A DNA stretch of 64,000 nt from Piezodorus guildinii (Eukaryota > Arthropoda > Insecta > Hemiptera > Pentatomidae): positions 49,953,917 through 50,017,916 of the forward strand of contig CM041297.1 of assembly GCA_023052935.1 (NCBI GenBank). Reading direction: 5' to 3'. Each line of letters opens with the position of its first letter. The stretch's first letter is position 1. This document shows positions 36,890 through 48,730 of this stretch, in pieces. The translations under genes were made by a program, and so were the position numbers. The notes under the pieces are model-generated. The model made no database searches. It worked only from the letters and a program-made list of their open reading frames with translations, and was not told the origin of the DNA.

Positions 36890-37998
36890 AAATTACAATA
36901 AAACTGCTTTTTATTGTGTTAGTGTTTTTGGCGTAATAAAATACGAATCTAACAGGTTTTACAGACCAGTATAAAATACCTCTGCATACCTATATTTTAA
37001 TCGAAAAAGATGGTAAGAGAAAACAAAATTAATAGCTGCATACGATTTTTTTCATTCTTGTCTTTTAAGAATAAAATTAATGCATGGACTTCCATGAAGT
37101 GCTGTGGCACAAATATGAGACAAAACACAAAAAATTTACAATAATTATAATTATGTTATTACCATAGCACCTAATAAACTTCATTTTCAGAAATAACCAT
37201 TGAGAACTGAACATTAACTGATGAAACTGTTATTTAGTCAACATTGGTACGATTTTAGGCATGAATAGGCAACAGTTTTAATGGTTAGATAATAAATGTT
37301 TTTTGATAACTAAACTATATATTAACGTTTAAGAATTAGTTCCAGAAAAAAACAGAATTTTCTTCTTGAGCATTCATTAAAAAGAATTCATTATCCTCAG
37401 ATTAGTTTTTACATTATTAAAATGGTCCATAAGAATAGTACATTAAATAGTAGCGGCTAGCATAAAAATTCTTTCCCTAGATAAAAACGTAGCAAACGTT
37501 TTTGTTGTAAGCCCAGCACAAATGTTCAGTAAGACTAAGGAGAACAAATAAGTGCTAAGCATATTAGCGGACGAGGGTGGAATATCTCATGTGAAATAGC
37601 CCTTCTAATTACATCTCTGAAAATCCTTTTTTTTTTAAGGTATTCTCTGAGGTCATCCAAATAAAATAAATCTTAGTTATCTTTTAGGAGTCATAATTTA
37701 AAAAAAAAAAAAAAAAAAAAAACCTTGAAAACTCAGGAAGCGTAATGGTGACAGATCAATAGGTTACACTATTTCTAGGTCAACTCTAATGTCTAGTGCC
37801 TGTGGTCAGCAATATACGAACATGCTTTTTCGGAATAACACCACTAATTGTATTTTCCTAAACTGGTATGGGATGATTTTCAACAGATATTGAATGAATA
37901 GGTAATTACATGGTATTTGATTCTAAGATACTCGTTACCAGTAAACCTACCAAACCCGGCCCAAAGTAGTGAAAACCTAAGCCATATAGGGTCTTAGG
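36434..37998. other. AT-rich DNA with long A-runs
   Basis: Pure A-runs stand at ~36859-36887 and ~37700-37722. A phrase TAGTAGCGGCTAGCATAAAA at ~37448 resembles the S1 SINE head, but the rest of the SINE is not visible. Otherwise nothing recognised. Confidence 0.45.
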
Positions 37999-38100
37999 TT
38001 AACACGTTCACGACGGCGCTTACCACCGGTGGCCCGAACTTGTCTGTCCAATGGAGTCGCGCGTTCCACCGCACACTGGGCAGAATCACCAATCTAGGTA
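37999..38100 (+). mobile_element. Possible piggyBac-like element end
   Basis: The sequence TTAACACGTTCACGACGGCG begins at 37999 and a GC-rich stretch follows to ~38095 (CACCGGTGG, GAGTCGCGCGTTCC). A TTAA followed by a CACGTT-type start resembles piggyBac-superfamily ends. The matching other end was not found, so this may be a solo remnant. Confidence 0.3.
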
Positions 38101-39395
38101 GACAAAAATCAAGTTAAAAGATAGGAATTTTCCAGTGCTTCACCTTTTTATTATAAGTTGACAAGACCCTTAATATTAATATTTCCCGCCATATCGTGTT
38201 TACTATTAAATAGTAAATGAGTGAATCATTCCTGTTCGCACAAGTGCCCAATAAACGGCAGAGGAACTATCTTTATTCGATGGTCATTTATTGTGTTCAA
38301 GGTGTGTTTAGCGCAAAGTCTTGTTTTGTTTTTTAGGAATGGTATTGCTGAGGCAGGTAAGACATTATATTTCCAAACACATTATCGAATATACATTGAA
38401 ATCTATCTGTAGAGTTAATTTAGCAATTTGTAAATCTACGCCCCTATTCAATAACAAAAAACAATATAACCCCCAAGTTACCCCAAGGATTTGTTTCATC
38501 ATTCCTTCTAGTCTTTAAATATTACAAAGAATTTTTGCGATTTTTAGCGATTTGGGTGATAATTTTTTTTTCCGACAAACCACTCCAAATGATATAAAAT
38601 AAATCTATTAGCAGGTTTCATCAACTCCGAGCCATAATTAAATTTTTTGTATTATTTTTCCGGTATTCTGGGACTTCAAACGTAAAATGTAGGGAAGTTT
38701 TAGATTGTCATGGTCACCATAAGGCAGTAATAGCAGAACTATTTAATTAAATAATATTAATTAAAACTATGGATACTACATAGCCATATCAACTTAGGCG
38801 CCAAAAAACCTCAATCTGAAAGTTTTGTTCTTGTTATTTTTTTCCCGAAATTATAAAAATCCTATACAATAAATTAGTTTCAGAAGAGAAACTATCAAAA
38901 TAAAAACCAAATCAAAGTAGATAAAAATGAAACATTAGGTTGTAAAATAAGTTTGTGGCGATTTTTACTGATGACTTCAATAAAAACTTAAGATTATCGT
39001 AAATATGTTTGATCAATTATATATGTCCCAGTTTGATCTACTACATTTTGTCATCTTTCACGTATTTTTTTTAATTCCGCTCACCTCAAACAGTATAAGG
39101 ACGACTCGAGCGCTTTGCGTTTTTCAAGTCCAAATATCTGGTTGTGAACCGAGCAAACCACTCAGCGGCATACACACCGCAAATTTTGTTAACCGTCTAT
39201 GCAGCGGATTTTCTTTTTCGGAAATAGATAATCATTAAATGACAAATATGAATTTATTTCTCTTCCATTTTGAGCATGCGAAATACTACTTTAAGATAAG
39301 GAATATCGGTTGAAACTGATGCATAAAAGCATCTCAACTAATACTTTTTTAGGATATGTATACATTATTGACCCAGAAAACATGATTTTATAGAC
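38101..39395. other. AT-rich DNA with nothing recognised
   Basis: Short ORFs at 38221-38412, 38321-38518 and 39005-39238 lack motifs. Confidence 0.45.
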
Positions 39396-39653
39396 ATTAT
39401 AGGTGGAATAGTCAGGAATCAGTCATTTTTAAAAAGTTTTTAATTTTGCCAACGTTTCGGCTCAAGCTTGTGAGCCATCATCAGGGCATTACTGAGCCAT
39501 GTCCAAGCATAAACTGTTTTCAGCATAAACTTCAGTTTATGCTTGGACATGGCTCAGTAATGCCCTGATGATGGCTCACAAGCTTGAGCCGAAACGTTGG
39601 CAAAATTAAAAACTTTTTAAAAATGACTGATTCCTGACTATTCCACCTATAAT
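39396..39653. mobile_element. Palindromic repeat P, copy c: perfect 121-bp arms
   Basis: The arms 39396-39516 and 39533-39653 are perfectly complementary by inspection and are separated by 16 bp. They include AGGTGGAATAGTCAGGAATC and GCCAACGTTTCGGCTCAAGC. The shared tail TTTCTACAGTCGACTATACA follows at 39656. Each arm carries the hammerhead-like core CTGATGA, stem GGCTCA/TGAGCC, GAAA. The perfection of the arms implies recent formation or conversion. Confidence 0.92.
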
Positions 39654-40424
39654 AGTTTCTACAGTCGACTATACACCCTCAATGTGATTTTATAGACACA
39701 GATGGGATTGTAGAGAAATATTGAAAAAACAATATGAACTTATTTTACAACCCAATACTTAGCAATAACGTAAGTCATGAATAATAAGCAGTAATGGCTT
39801 ACGGTTTTGAAACGAATTATTCGTCGAAGGCCATGAAGATATTTATGGTTCCAACAAGCAGGTCTATTAGGTACCAAGTCGGAAAAATAGACTTCCCAAT
39901 CGCTGCAGCTAAACAACATCTGAGTCACGCCCAATACAATTTCATATCATTATCAGTCCATTCAGTTGTCGGAGAAAAGTGGTTAGTAACGACAAACGAG
40001 GCTACAAAACTGTGATTGGACATATAATAACTTCGCAAGAAATATAAAAACCAAATGCTGCACACTACATTGCTATAATGAGGATTTAGTTTTGAGATTA
40101 AAAGAATAAACGGTAAGGAAAAAAAAAAACCCTGTACCTTTCCAAATTGAGGGTCTTGGGTTCAGTACGTAGGAATTTATTCTTAAGAGCAAATTAATAT
40201 CGTTACAAAACTCATTTCCAAGATAAACGCACACCCAATTTTCAATTACCGAAGTACATATAAATGTCTTTGAATTTATGTGGAATCAAAAATAAAAATA
40301 ATTAGTAAACATTTATAATATTTAGACAATAACAGTTTACATAATCAAAAATGTAAAGAATTAAATCATGCACAGACTCACTGCCAATATTATATCATTT
40401 ATTTAAAAAGAGTAAACTTTAAAA
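39654..40424. other. AT-rich; S2 tail fragment at ~40118-40175
   Basis: At 40119-40175 an A-run is followed by CCCTGTACC, GAGGGTCTTGGGTTCAGTA. This matches the 3' portion of S2 SINEs (compare 21165-21214), so a short S2 remnant is likely. Overlapping ORFs at 39740-39934 (minus) and 39794-40015 (plus) show no motif. Confidence 0.45.
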
Positions 40425-41523
40425 CAAAAATCTGATGCGCGCAACACACGACTTTCACTTACCACGACTGTTAAAATTAATTTAAAAACTATTAACTATG
40501 CTTCAGTTTAAAAAATATTTATAGTTGATTTTAATAAAACGTGTATTCATTTTCGTTGGAAACATACGTGTAGGTTTGTTGTTAATTCAAATACATATAA
40601 GTCTTTAGTCATTTGGATATACTGATGTATTAATGCACAGTATAAAACAGAAAGAATATACATCAGGACAATGACCGACACTAATGCTTCACTCACTGTG
40701 TTGACTCGAAGGTTCTTCCAATCATAAGGTTACCTCACACAGTGTTGCCAGGCTCCTACATATGATTTAGATTGAATAATGTCACTATATTAAATTGTTA
40801 ATCAGTAGTAATTTTAATCCCTATTCGTCACTTTACATCACCTTTTACAACTTTGTGTATCAGATAATATTTTTTCTAAAATCTTTCTCTTTCCAACGGT
40901 AAATTATACGTCCATGTTACTGTTCTTATAATCAGTAAGCTAAAAATTACGATAAAAAATATTTTTTCAGTTTTCTCCTTTAGTTGGATATCGAATTCGT
41001 TCAACTTATATATTTACCTGTTTTTTTATAAGATGGTAATAAGATGATATGGTTATTTTTATAGAATATACAAAATTCAAGGTACTTTAGAGGAAGAAAA
41101 TTTAAAATATCTGCATTTAAGCCCCATCAGACTATTTAAATCATAATGAAACTTACATGATATTAAATTTTACTATATATACTATCGATATAGCAAGTTT
41201 AATCAAAATCGTTAGAGCCGTTTTTGAGAAAATCGTAAAAAGGTGCTAAATGCAGAACTTCCGGTCAGCCGATTTTAGTGAAAAAGTTGCTGTAACATCT
41301 CTGGCTGATAGTAGTCTTAAATATGAAATTTCAGTTCCATACGACTTTTCGTTTTTGCTCTAGAGTTACCACACCCAGACACACAAACCTTTTTGCGGGA
41401 CTTGGTTAATTAGACCCAGGGGACCCTAAAACGTGTATTTCCGTTGAAAACTGGAATTCGAAAATTTTCACAATCGCAATACTTTCCCTTACTATATATT
41501 TTATAAATAGGTAAGTGAAAGTT
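40425..41523 (-). mobile_element. R900 repeat, copy 4, with an internal insertion
   Basis: Both ends are present: on the minus strand the left end is AACTTTCACTTACC (41523) and the right end GGTAAGTGAAAGTCGTGTGT then AGATTTTTG at 40425. The copy is ~200 bp longer than others. The extra DNA lies at about 40600-40800 and includes CACAGTGTTGCCAGGCTCC; its source is unknown. The dinucleotide tract is reduced here. Confidence 0.85.
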
Positions 41524-41768
41524 AAATGTGTTAGGTGTATTTAATTTTTATTAAAGACAACATATTAATTATCTGGAAGCAACATATTAACTGATATTAA
41601 AAGAGGATAACAAAATGAAATACCTTTAGAAAGATATAACATTTCATACTTATAAAAGAAACATACGACACATTATTGACAACAAAATACAGAAAATAAA
41701 AAAATTGTAATTTTATATTAATAATTCATTTATTAATTACAGATATGTGTATAAACTGAAGTAACAGT
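41524..41768. other. AT-rich DNA with nothing recognised
   Basis: No recognised content. Confidence 0.5.
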
Positions 41769-41941
41769 ATTAGATGAGGAAGATGGTTGGGGGTGCGACT
41801 CCTTTAGACAGCGTCTCAGGGTCAACCCTGATGAAGGCCCACATTGTAGGCCGAAACGTCGGCACATAATTAAAATAGCACTTATTTTAAATGTGCGTTT
41901 GTAATTTATGACCGCACCCCCAACCGTCTTCCTCATCTAAT
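41769..41941. mobile_element. Inverted repeat with hammerhead-like core, second family
   Basis: Arms of 29 bp (41769-41797 and 41913-41941, one mismatch) start ATTAGATGAGGAAGA and end GGTTGGGGGTGCG. Between them the plus strand has CTGATGA (41828-41834), the 4-bp stem GGCC/GGCC and GAAA (41853-41856) followed by CGTCGGC. The sequence is different from repeat P although the core order is the same. No ORF with motifs is present. Confidence 0.7.
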
Positions 41942-42059
41942 TCTCAACGGCCAACAAAACTCCATCTTTATGAAGTAACAGTATGTGTATATGTTTAATA
42001 GATGAACGATTGGATATCGTTTTCGTTTTGGTAATAAAAAGTATAATAAAATTCATTTG

Positions 42060-42275
42060 AATTTTCCGAGACAGATTACGAAGAAATCTGACTGACCCGA
42101 AATCATACTCAACCGGTCTTTCTCCTAATTTCTAGGAGCCCTAGGAATATGTTCGGATTCCCAGTCCACATACGGATGATATAGACTAAATAATTATCCT
42201 ACCACAGGAACTAGAATCTGAGATCCTGAGATAAGTGCTCACTCTCCAACCAAGTGAGCTACTCCCAAGAGAATA
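42060..42275 (-). mobile_element. tRNA-derived SINE-like sequence
   Basis: On the minus strand, GGGAGTAGCTCACTTGGTTG then GAGAGTGAGC forms a D-arm-like hairpin and A-box, and AGATTCTAGTTCCTG is a B-box-like T-arm. The next ~150 bp read on without another recognised block. The anticodon arm is poor, so a working tRNA is unlikely. It differs from S1 and S2. Confidence 0.5.
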
Positions 42276-42649
42276 ATTACCAAAGCACTAAAAAATGTTG
42301 TGTTTTTTTAAATTAGTTAAATATTCAATTCTTCTACTAATTAAGGAGGTTAGATCAATGTGCAGGCTTATATCAGTTTAATCTTCCATTTTCAGGTTTT
42401 TTTTCCTGGCTGTCTTAGAAGATAATTAGTGAGTGCCACATCAAGAGGTAAGGAGATACTTTTGGGTTTATCAATACCTTATAAATTGAGTAATGTTCAC
42501 AGGATAAAAAAACTGATGGAATATCTCGGTTTTTACGCTTAACTGAACCGAAATAATCTTTGAATAAGTTTTGCAAACAGTATTTTACAAAGAACTGGCA
42601 AATAGGAATGTCCATGAAGAGGGAAATTTTGCTAATGTTGCAGGGCCAT

Positions 42650-43090
42650 GGTCACATATGTACTAAACATTTGGAGAGTTTTGGGGCTCAACTAAACCAT
42701 CATATTCTTCCCGTAACCAATCCCTACAATTTAAAATCCTTCGTAAAACCTCAATGCTCCTTACGTTGTAACGAATAAACTGATCCATAAAGACCTTAAT
42801 GTTCCAAAATGTTGCTGATTTGGCCCGTACGAGGTATCAATCTTTCCATGACAAACTCCATTCCCACCCTAATCCTTTCGTTTCAATCCTTTCTTCCTCT
42901 TCAATTCCTGACAATCCTCCGAGGCGTCTGAAACGAATATGGTCCCGAGACCTTCTAGTTAAGAATATTTTTAGATTGCTGCTAATGGGAAGCTTCACTA
43001 CAAGTGTATGAAGATTTTTATATTTTATTCACATTTACTTGTTGTATTCCTTTATACAGTTGTAAAGAACAATAAATATATATATTTTTT
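42650..43090 (+). pseudogene. Jockey-type LINE C-terminal fragment with 3' end
   Basis: It includes GTTTTGGGGCTCAACTAAAC, CATCATATTCTTCCCGTAAC, CATAAAGACCTTAATGTTCC, and a frame (42799-43011) with NVADLARTRYQSFHDKLHSH, then NPPRRLKRIWSRDLL. This is the end of ORF2 in this family. The 3' UTR follows and ends TGTAAAGAACAATAAATATA. No A-tail remains. Stops and shifts upstream show it is dead. Confidence 0.82.
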
Positions 43091-43099
43091 AAATTTGCG

Positions 43100-43640
43100 A
43101 TTACCTTCCATAATGGATAAAAAAATAAAGCATCAAGATTATTGCACAAAAAACAGTAATTTAAGTAAAGTCGATAAGTAACCTGTCGACAAGCAATGGC
43201 TATGCCATTTATAAATTAATTATAATTAAGCGGCATTATACTCTCACTGTTATATAATGTCGATTAAAAAAAAAACTATTATAAAAACAATGTAAGTATG
43301 GGGTAAGCACTGTCTGTTAGAAAATGAATTCTCCGCTCTAAAAAAAAAATTTAGAAGATTTTTTAATTAGTTTTTTTTTTTTTTTTTTTTAAATTCTAGG
43401 GACTTAGAGCATTGGAAGAGGTGGCAAAATAGGAAGCGCAGTTTCCTCTTGGACCCTGATGAAGGCCTGAGGGTAGATTAGCTCTTGCTACAGAGACAGC
43501 TAATTGAAAAGGGCAATCTACTACCTGATTGCTTTGGCACAGTCCGCGGCTTCCACCTGTTGCAAATATCGATTAATTAACCTTCCTATTTGATATTCGA
43601 TTTAAACATTAATAATGTAGGAATGTCATCTAGTTTTTCA
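43100..43640. other. AT-rich; CTGATGAAGGCCTGAGGG at 43447
   Basis: A T-run at ~43370-43391. The phrase CCCTGATGAAGGCCTGAGG at ~43446 resembles the start of the hammerhead-like cores elsewhere, but no GAAA follows in the right place. Confidence 0.35.
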
Positions 43641-43649
43641 TCAGGGCGA

Positions 43650-43795
43650 CTCGGATTCCGAAAAGTAAATATGCGCTGAACCAACTGGTAGGCACATGAG
43701 AGGAAGGTCGATGCGTCAGCGGGAGGATTATGTCTGGTCGGGGCACAGTGAGGCGAGCCTATGCATTCGGTGGACATTAGACCAAAATCTGAAAT
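43650..43795 (+). pseudogene. LINE C-terminal fragment related to 4035-4456
   Basis: It shares GATTCCGA(A)AA, GCTGAACC(A/G)ACTGGTAGGC, AGGTCGATGCGTC, GGGAGGATTAT/TGC and TGGACATTAGA-type blocks with the LINE fragment at 4.0-4.5 kb. That corresponds to the ERIPRKLVFAEPTGR to RRWEDC part of the protein. The frame is broken here. Confidence 0.7.
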
Positions 43796-45110
43796 TTCTA
43801 ATTTCCTCATTTCTTTTGGTTAAGCTATTCTTCTTAGTTTCATTATCATTGTCCATCATCAGTTTTGTTTTTTTTTAATTAAAAATTTCCACGTAAGATA
43901 TCTTATTAAAACATGTAAAATGTCCTTTTTTAAAAAAAAATTACTACAACTATTTTGATGAACAAAACTTAATAAATCATTTTTATTCCGATAATTTTAC
44001 TTTATTCTCATAATTTAAGTTTATGCAACTAGAACTTTTATAAATTCTTTGCGTTTTTTTAAAAGAAAAACATAAAAAAAATTTAAAACATTCATAACGA
44101 AATCGCTCCAAATCGCCCAGAAATCTACCACCACAGAAATTAATTAGAAGGTTGATAGTTTACTTTCCATTAATAATTACCTGCGGGTTCATGACGTTTT
44201 ACGAGAAAAAACAATTTTTTTTCCCTTTTAGCTCTTGCTTTTTTTTTCAAATATTGTCCCTATAAATTCCAGTTTCTTTGTTTTAAATGTTTGTTTAGAC
44301 TTTATGAACGAATTATTGTCTTTAATTATCATGAATCGTAAAAATAAATTATCACCTGATTCTCTTAATTTGTTAATAAATTATTTTTTTTCTGTTTTTT
44401 TTATAAATATTTTACTAAACCAACATACCTATAAATAATTAATTTTTTTGAATAGACATAATTAGTAAAAGTAACTAATTATAAGATTTTAATAGAAACT
44501 TGTATGGATTTCTCGGTCATGTTTTTTTTATTGTCAATTAAATGGTACCTACTCCTCTTATATGGAAAAGGGAGGGGAGGGTTGGTTTGCCCAAAAACTC
44601 CGTAATCCTTTATAATAGGGTTGCTCCTATCGAAAAAAGTGTCGTAAGTAAAACTTGCTGGAAATAGGGTGTGCAATCAATTCACGACGTCAAATCATAG
44701 AGTTCCGATTTAAAAAAAAAGAAAAAAAATTGTCTTCTGGGACACCCTGTACATCTAAACTAAAATCTTAATAATGTGTTAAACGGTCACTACTTAAAAG
44801 ATGAGACCTATATGAGCGGCCTTAACTCTGAGTTCAACAATTAGAACTAGACCCGAAATAAAATACATGAAAAAAATAATAGATAAATCATAAGATTTTC
44901 TTGGACAATGAAAAAAGGACTTCCCCCCCTTTTTTTTCTTCTAAAACTCAATCAACCTATCAACCTAATCGCATTTTTAAAATAATATTATAGAATACAT
45001 TATTCATACTATCCAATTCCATTCAACACCAGACCCTAAAAACTGCTAATATGTAACAAGAAACTTTGTTGATCACTTATTTTAATTTATATTGGTGTTA
45101 AACACAATAC
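43796..45110. other. AT-rich; TIR-like end at ~44735-44760
   Basis: A phrase TCTGGGACACCCTGTACATC stands at 44735. Its complement (TACAGGGTGTCCCA) is a common insect transposon end, but no partner end is visible. ORFs here are F/L/N-rich and unconvincing. Confidence 0.4.
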
Positions 45111-46009
45111 AAAAAATCTGGTGCGGGCAACACACGACTTTCACTTACCTCGATTTTTAAAATCAATGAAAGAATTTTCAAATACAGTTAGAGATAAAAA
45201 TACGTGAAACTATTAAGGAATTAATCAAATTGAATTTATATAGAAACATGTGTTTTATTAAAAAATCTATTATATTATTATCTAAAATAATCACTTAGTT
45301 TTATCTTCTTTCCATCACTCTCTATTAACTTCTAAAAGCTTGTGTATGAGATGATATTTTTTCTAAAATCTTTAGCTTTCCAACGGTATATCATACATGT
45401 ATATTACTGCTCTTATGTTCAAAAACGAAAAATTTCATTAAAAAAATATTTTTTCTGTTTTCTCCTTTAGTTGGGTATCGAATTTATTCAATTTATATAT
45501 TTACCTGTTTTTCATCAGCGTTAACAAGATAATCTAGTACTTATTATTGAATCTACAAAATTAAAGGTACTTTAAGGGAAGAAAATTAAAAATAAAGCCC
45601 TGTCAGACCATTTTTATCCAAATAAAACCTACATAATATTAAAACCCATCAAATTTTACATCGATATAGCGAGTTTAATCAAAATCGTCGGAACCGTATT
45701 CGAGAAAATCGAAAAAAGGTGCAAAATGCATGGTATAAAGTGCCTCTTCTGGTAAGCTCATTTTGATGAAAAAAGTTTTGTCACGCCTCGGGCGTATAGT
45801 TGTCTTAAATATGAAATTTCAGTTTCATAGGACTTACCGTTTCCGCCCGGGAGTTACCACACACACACACACACACAGACTTTTTCGCGGGACTTGGTTA
45901 TTTGGACTGAGGGGACCCTAAAACGTGTATTTCCGATGAAAACTGGAATTCGAAAATTTTCACGATCGCAATACTTCCCCTTACTATATATAGTAAGTGA
46001 AAGTAAAAA
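45111..46009 (-). mobile_element. R900 repeat, copy 5, complete
   Basis: One of the best copies. On the minus strand the left end ATTTTTACTTTCACTTACTA is followed by TATATAGTAAGGGGAAG, forming a palindrome about TATATATA. The right end is GAGGTAAGTGAAAGTCGTGT then TTGCCCGCACCAGATTTTTT. The dinucleotide tract is (CA)n on the plus strand at 45858-45877. It is 0.9 kb with no conserved ORF. Confidence 0.92.
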
Positions 46010-47334
46010 TAAATAAATAAAAACGGAATACTAAGTTGTTTTTTTTGTTGTTGTTTTTTTTAATACAATTCTTCCCGAGCGATATTATGGCCAAAATTAA
46101 TAGAATTAACTATTTAATTGATTAAATAAATATAAAATCATTCCAGAAAAACGTATATGATAAATTCATACAAAACATCGATTAATGGCTAAAGACAAGA
46201 TTTCAATCGATATGTTTTGAACATTAATTAAATCATTATAATTCTTATAAAATTGTCATTAAACTTACCAATACGTTGAGAAAGTGTCAAAATGGAACAA
46301 ACATACCTGAAAAAAAGAAGAAAAAAGATTAGATTAACTGTGAAAATATGATACTTTGCTAGCTAAAAATCATGAAAACTATAATAAAAAAAAATCGCTT
46401 TTGGTATCAAAAAATATGATGTATTTAGGTTGATTATCTTTGGGCTCTATATTTGTAATTATCACAACCGATATATAATAACTTTGATTTAAATCAAAGG
46501 TTCTCAAATCAATTCGACTGATCAGCGACTAATTCAATTAATGAGCTATTTAATTCAGGGAGTTAGTTATATGAGTTCAAGAGACCCGTCTACCACAGCA
46601 GCTTTATTTAGCAGAAAATTTATTTTGGAAATTACGCATAAAGGACATATACAAGCAAGAGATGCCTGCGCGATAAGAACAAAAGAGGTAAAGTAAGTTT
46701 TGTTAAATTTATTTGGGAGTAAGAAATTTATCATCTCCTAGAGAAATAGTGCATAATTTTTTTTTTAACTAATGTTATCAAATTAAAAAAAAATTACTGG
46801 ACTAGAAAATAACTTGGTTTCCAATTATTTTCTATTCAAGCAATTACAAAATTGTTTACAAAATCAATAAAATCAAAATTTATTAAATTACGAGGCATTG
46901 TTCGTGACATGCATGTATAATATCTTCAAAAAGAGCATCACCAACGTAAAATTGACTAGATAAATTCAGCCATTTTAAACCAATAGTAAAGGAATCATTA
47001 CGGGGAAAACCACGAGTATATTTCCAGTTGATTACCTGAAAAAATTCACAAGTCTCTTAGATACTTCAATCCAGATAAAAGGACTGAATTATAGCCTGTT
47101 TCTGTTAAAAAGCAGCATGAAACTGGCGGAGGGAGAAACTAAAAATAAATCTTGTTGACTCCAAATGGCAAGATAAAGAGAAACCTGACGCGGAAATGAA
47201 ATAAAATGCACCCCAAATAAAGCAGAGGAAACACATGCGAAACGGAGAATGTGAATATTTTAAACACGAAACAGAAAAACAATGCCTTCTCCCATCTTGC
47301 CTGTCGGTAGGCAATGGCGACCAACTTGGAAATT
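46010..47334. other. AT-rich DNA with nothing recognised
   Basis: Overlapping ORFs at 47105-47453 are not supported by any motif. Confidence 0.45.
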
Positions 47335-47743
47335 GTAATCAAAAGATGTTATGTACAATTGAGACGTTGATTTCCAAAAGGTACTATATCCATTCTAGGA
47401 AATTTTACAGGAAGCGCGAAAATCTCTCATTACTATATTATAAAAACAGATAATTTGGGTCTTTTTGCCTTAAAATTTCAAATTATTTTTTTACTATAAT
47501 AATAACATCATATTAAAGTTATGAAATGAATTTTTTTAGAATGATTTCGATCGAAAATAAATGCGTAATTAGTATTTTTAGAAAATGACCGCATTTCTAA
47601 ATCGCGTTTTTTAAGGACTTGAGTATTCATCAGATAACATCTAATAGAATATTTAGAATAAACTAAATGATGAGAATACAAATATGTAAAAAAATCAATT
47701 TCGTAAAAAATGTCCTTTACATTGGTAATCAAAAGATGTTATG
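47335..47743. mobile_element. GAGACG MITE, copy 3, right end lost, 19-bp flanking duplication
   Basis: The MITE starts with TGAGACGTTGATTTCCAAAA at 47360 and follows copy 1 closely to ~47718 (AAAAATGTCCTTTA). Its right TIR is missing. Instead a 19-bp sequence GTAATCAAAAGATGTTATG that flanks the left end (47335-47353) is repeated at 47725-47743. This is far longer than a TA duplication. Confidence 0.85.
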
Positions 47744-48443
47744 CAATTATTGAATGGTATTATATGCTGTTCAATCGTCTGTTGCATATTAAGAAATAAT
47801 TAATTTGGGACAATCAAACCATATAATTAATAGAGCATATAATTGGGTTACAAATATAATAGGGAATATAGCTTCATTCTATAACATTAATTAATACCAC
47901 GAATACGGAAAAGAAAAATATTTATATTCATACGTTATATTTTTCACATTATTATTTATATTTAATTTTTATATTGTGATTATTTGAAATAAAATAGACA
48001 GGGTATTCCTTAAATGGACAGGCCATTCATATCGTAGAATAAACTAAAAAAATTCAGGCTGATGTGTTATGTAATGATAAACTGTTTGGATAAATTATAA
48101 TTGTATACTAATTTGTTCATTTTCATCAATGTATCACAGTCATTAATTTTTAAGGGTAAGTTAATATTTCATTTTTATTATTTCCTTTTTTTAGAAAAAT
48201 AAAGAAATAAAAGGTAGCTCCCTTATTTAAGCATTATCTAAAAGTTTCAATATCTACCAAAAGATAGTAATTAATTATTCAGTTATGACATACTTAAATA
48301 GATATAAATTTATATTGAATTATTATTAATTTACTTAAATCATTTCTATAATAGTAATAAGTAAAATTCTTTGACTAATAATAATGTAGGATAACAAATT
48401 AATAAAAGTATTAAATTAAAGCAAATATAACAAAAAAACAAAA
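47744..48443. other. AT-rich DNA with nothing recognised
   Basis: No content recognised; A-run at ~48435. Confidence 0.5.
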
Positions 48444-48730
48444 AAAAAAAAAAAATGCACCTCTACAACCCATGAAGGGTATTGGGTGTGCATATAGAGA
48501 TTCGTACTGTATCTATGCCAACGGCCGTGCATTGATGTGATTGAGTCAAAATCATGTTAGCCGCCAGGTTTTTTCCCCACTTTATAGAGGCTGGGTGTGC
48601 CCCAAGAGGGTTTCTCCATACCCCAGGATAGCCACACGGCTGAAATAACAGAGTAAATAATATTCTGTCATATCCGGGATTAGCACCCAGGACCCAGAGA
48701 ACAGTAGACTACTGCTCTATCCACTTGTCC
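48444..48730 (-). mobile_element. tRNA-derived SINE, family S2, copy b, uninterrupted
   Basis: On the minus strand the head is GGGACAAGTGGATAGAGCAG with TAGTCTACTGTTCTCTGGGT, and a degenerate B-box GGTGCTAATCCCGG. The body has CCAGCCTCTATAAAGTGG and CACGGCCGTTGGCAT, then CCCAATACCCTTCATGGG, GTTGTAGAGG and an oligo-T end. It provides the reference order for the interrupted copies. Confidence 0.8.

Noticed and set aside
37440..37560. Sixth S1 SINE
   Set aside because: Only the TAGTAGCGGCTAGCATAA phrase matches; the body blocks are missing.
42200..42275. Functional tRNA gene
   Set aside because: The D-arm is plausible but the anticodon arm and acceptor pairing are poor and extra body sequence follows.
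43446..43470. Third hammerhead-like core
   Set aside because: CTGATGAAGGCCTGAGG is present but no GAAA follows a closing stem.
44735..44760. Complete element ending in TACAGGGTGTCCCA
   Set aside because: No inverted partner end identified.
47105..47453. Overlapping cysteine-containing ORFs as a small gene
   Set aside because: Open on both strands over the same DNA, no motif, and the last part runs into the MITE.
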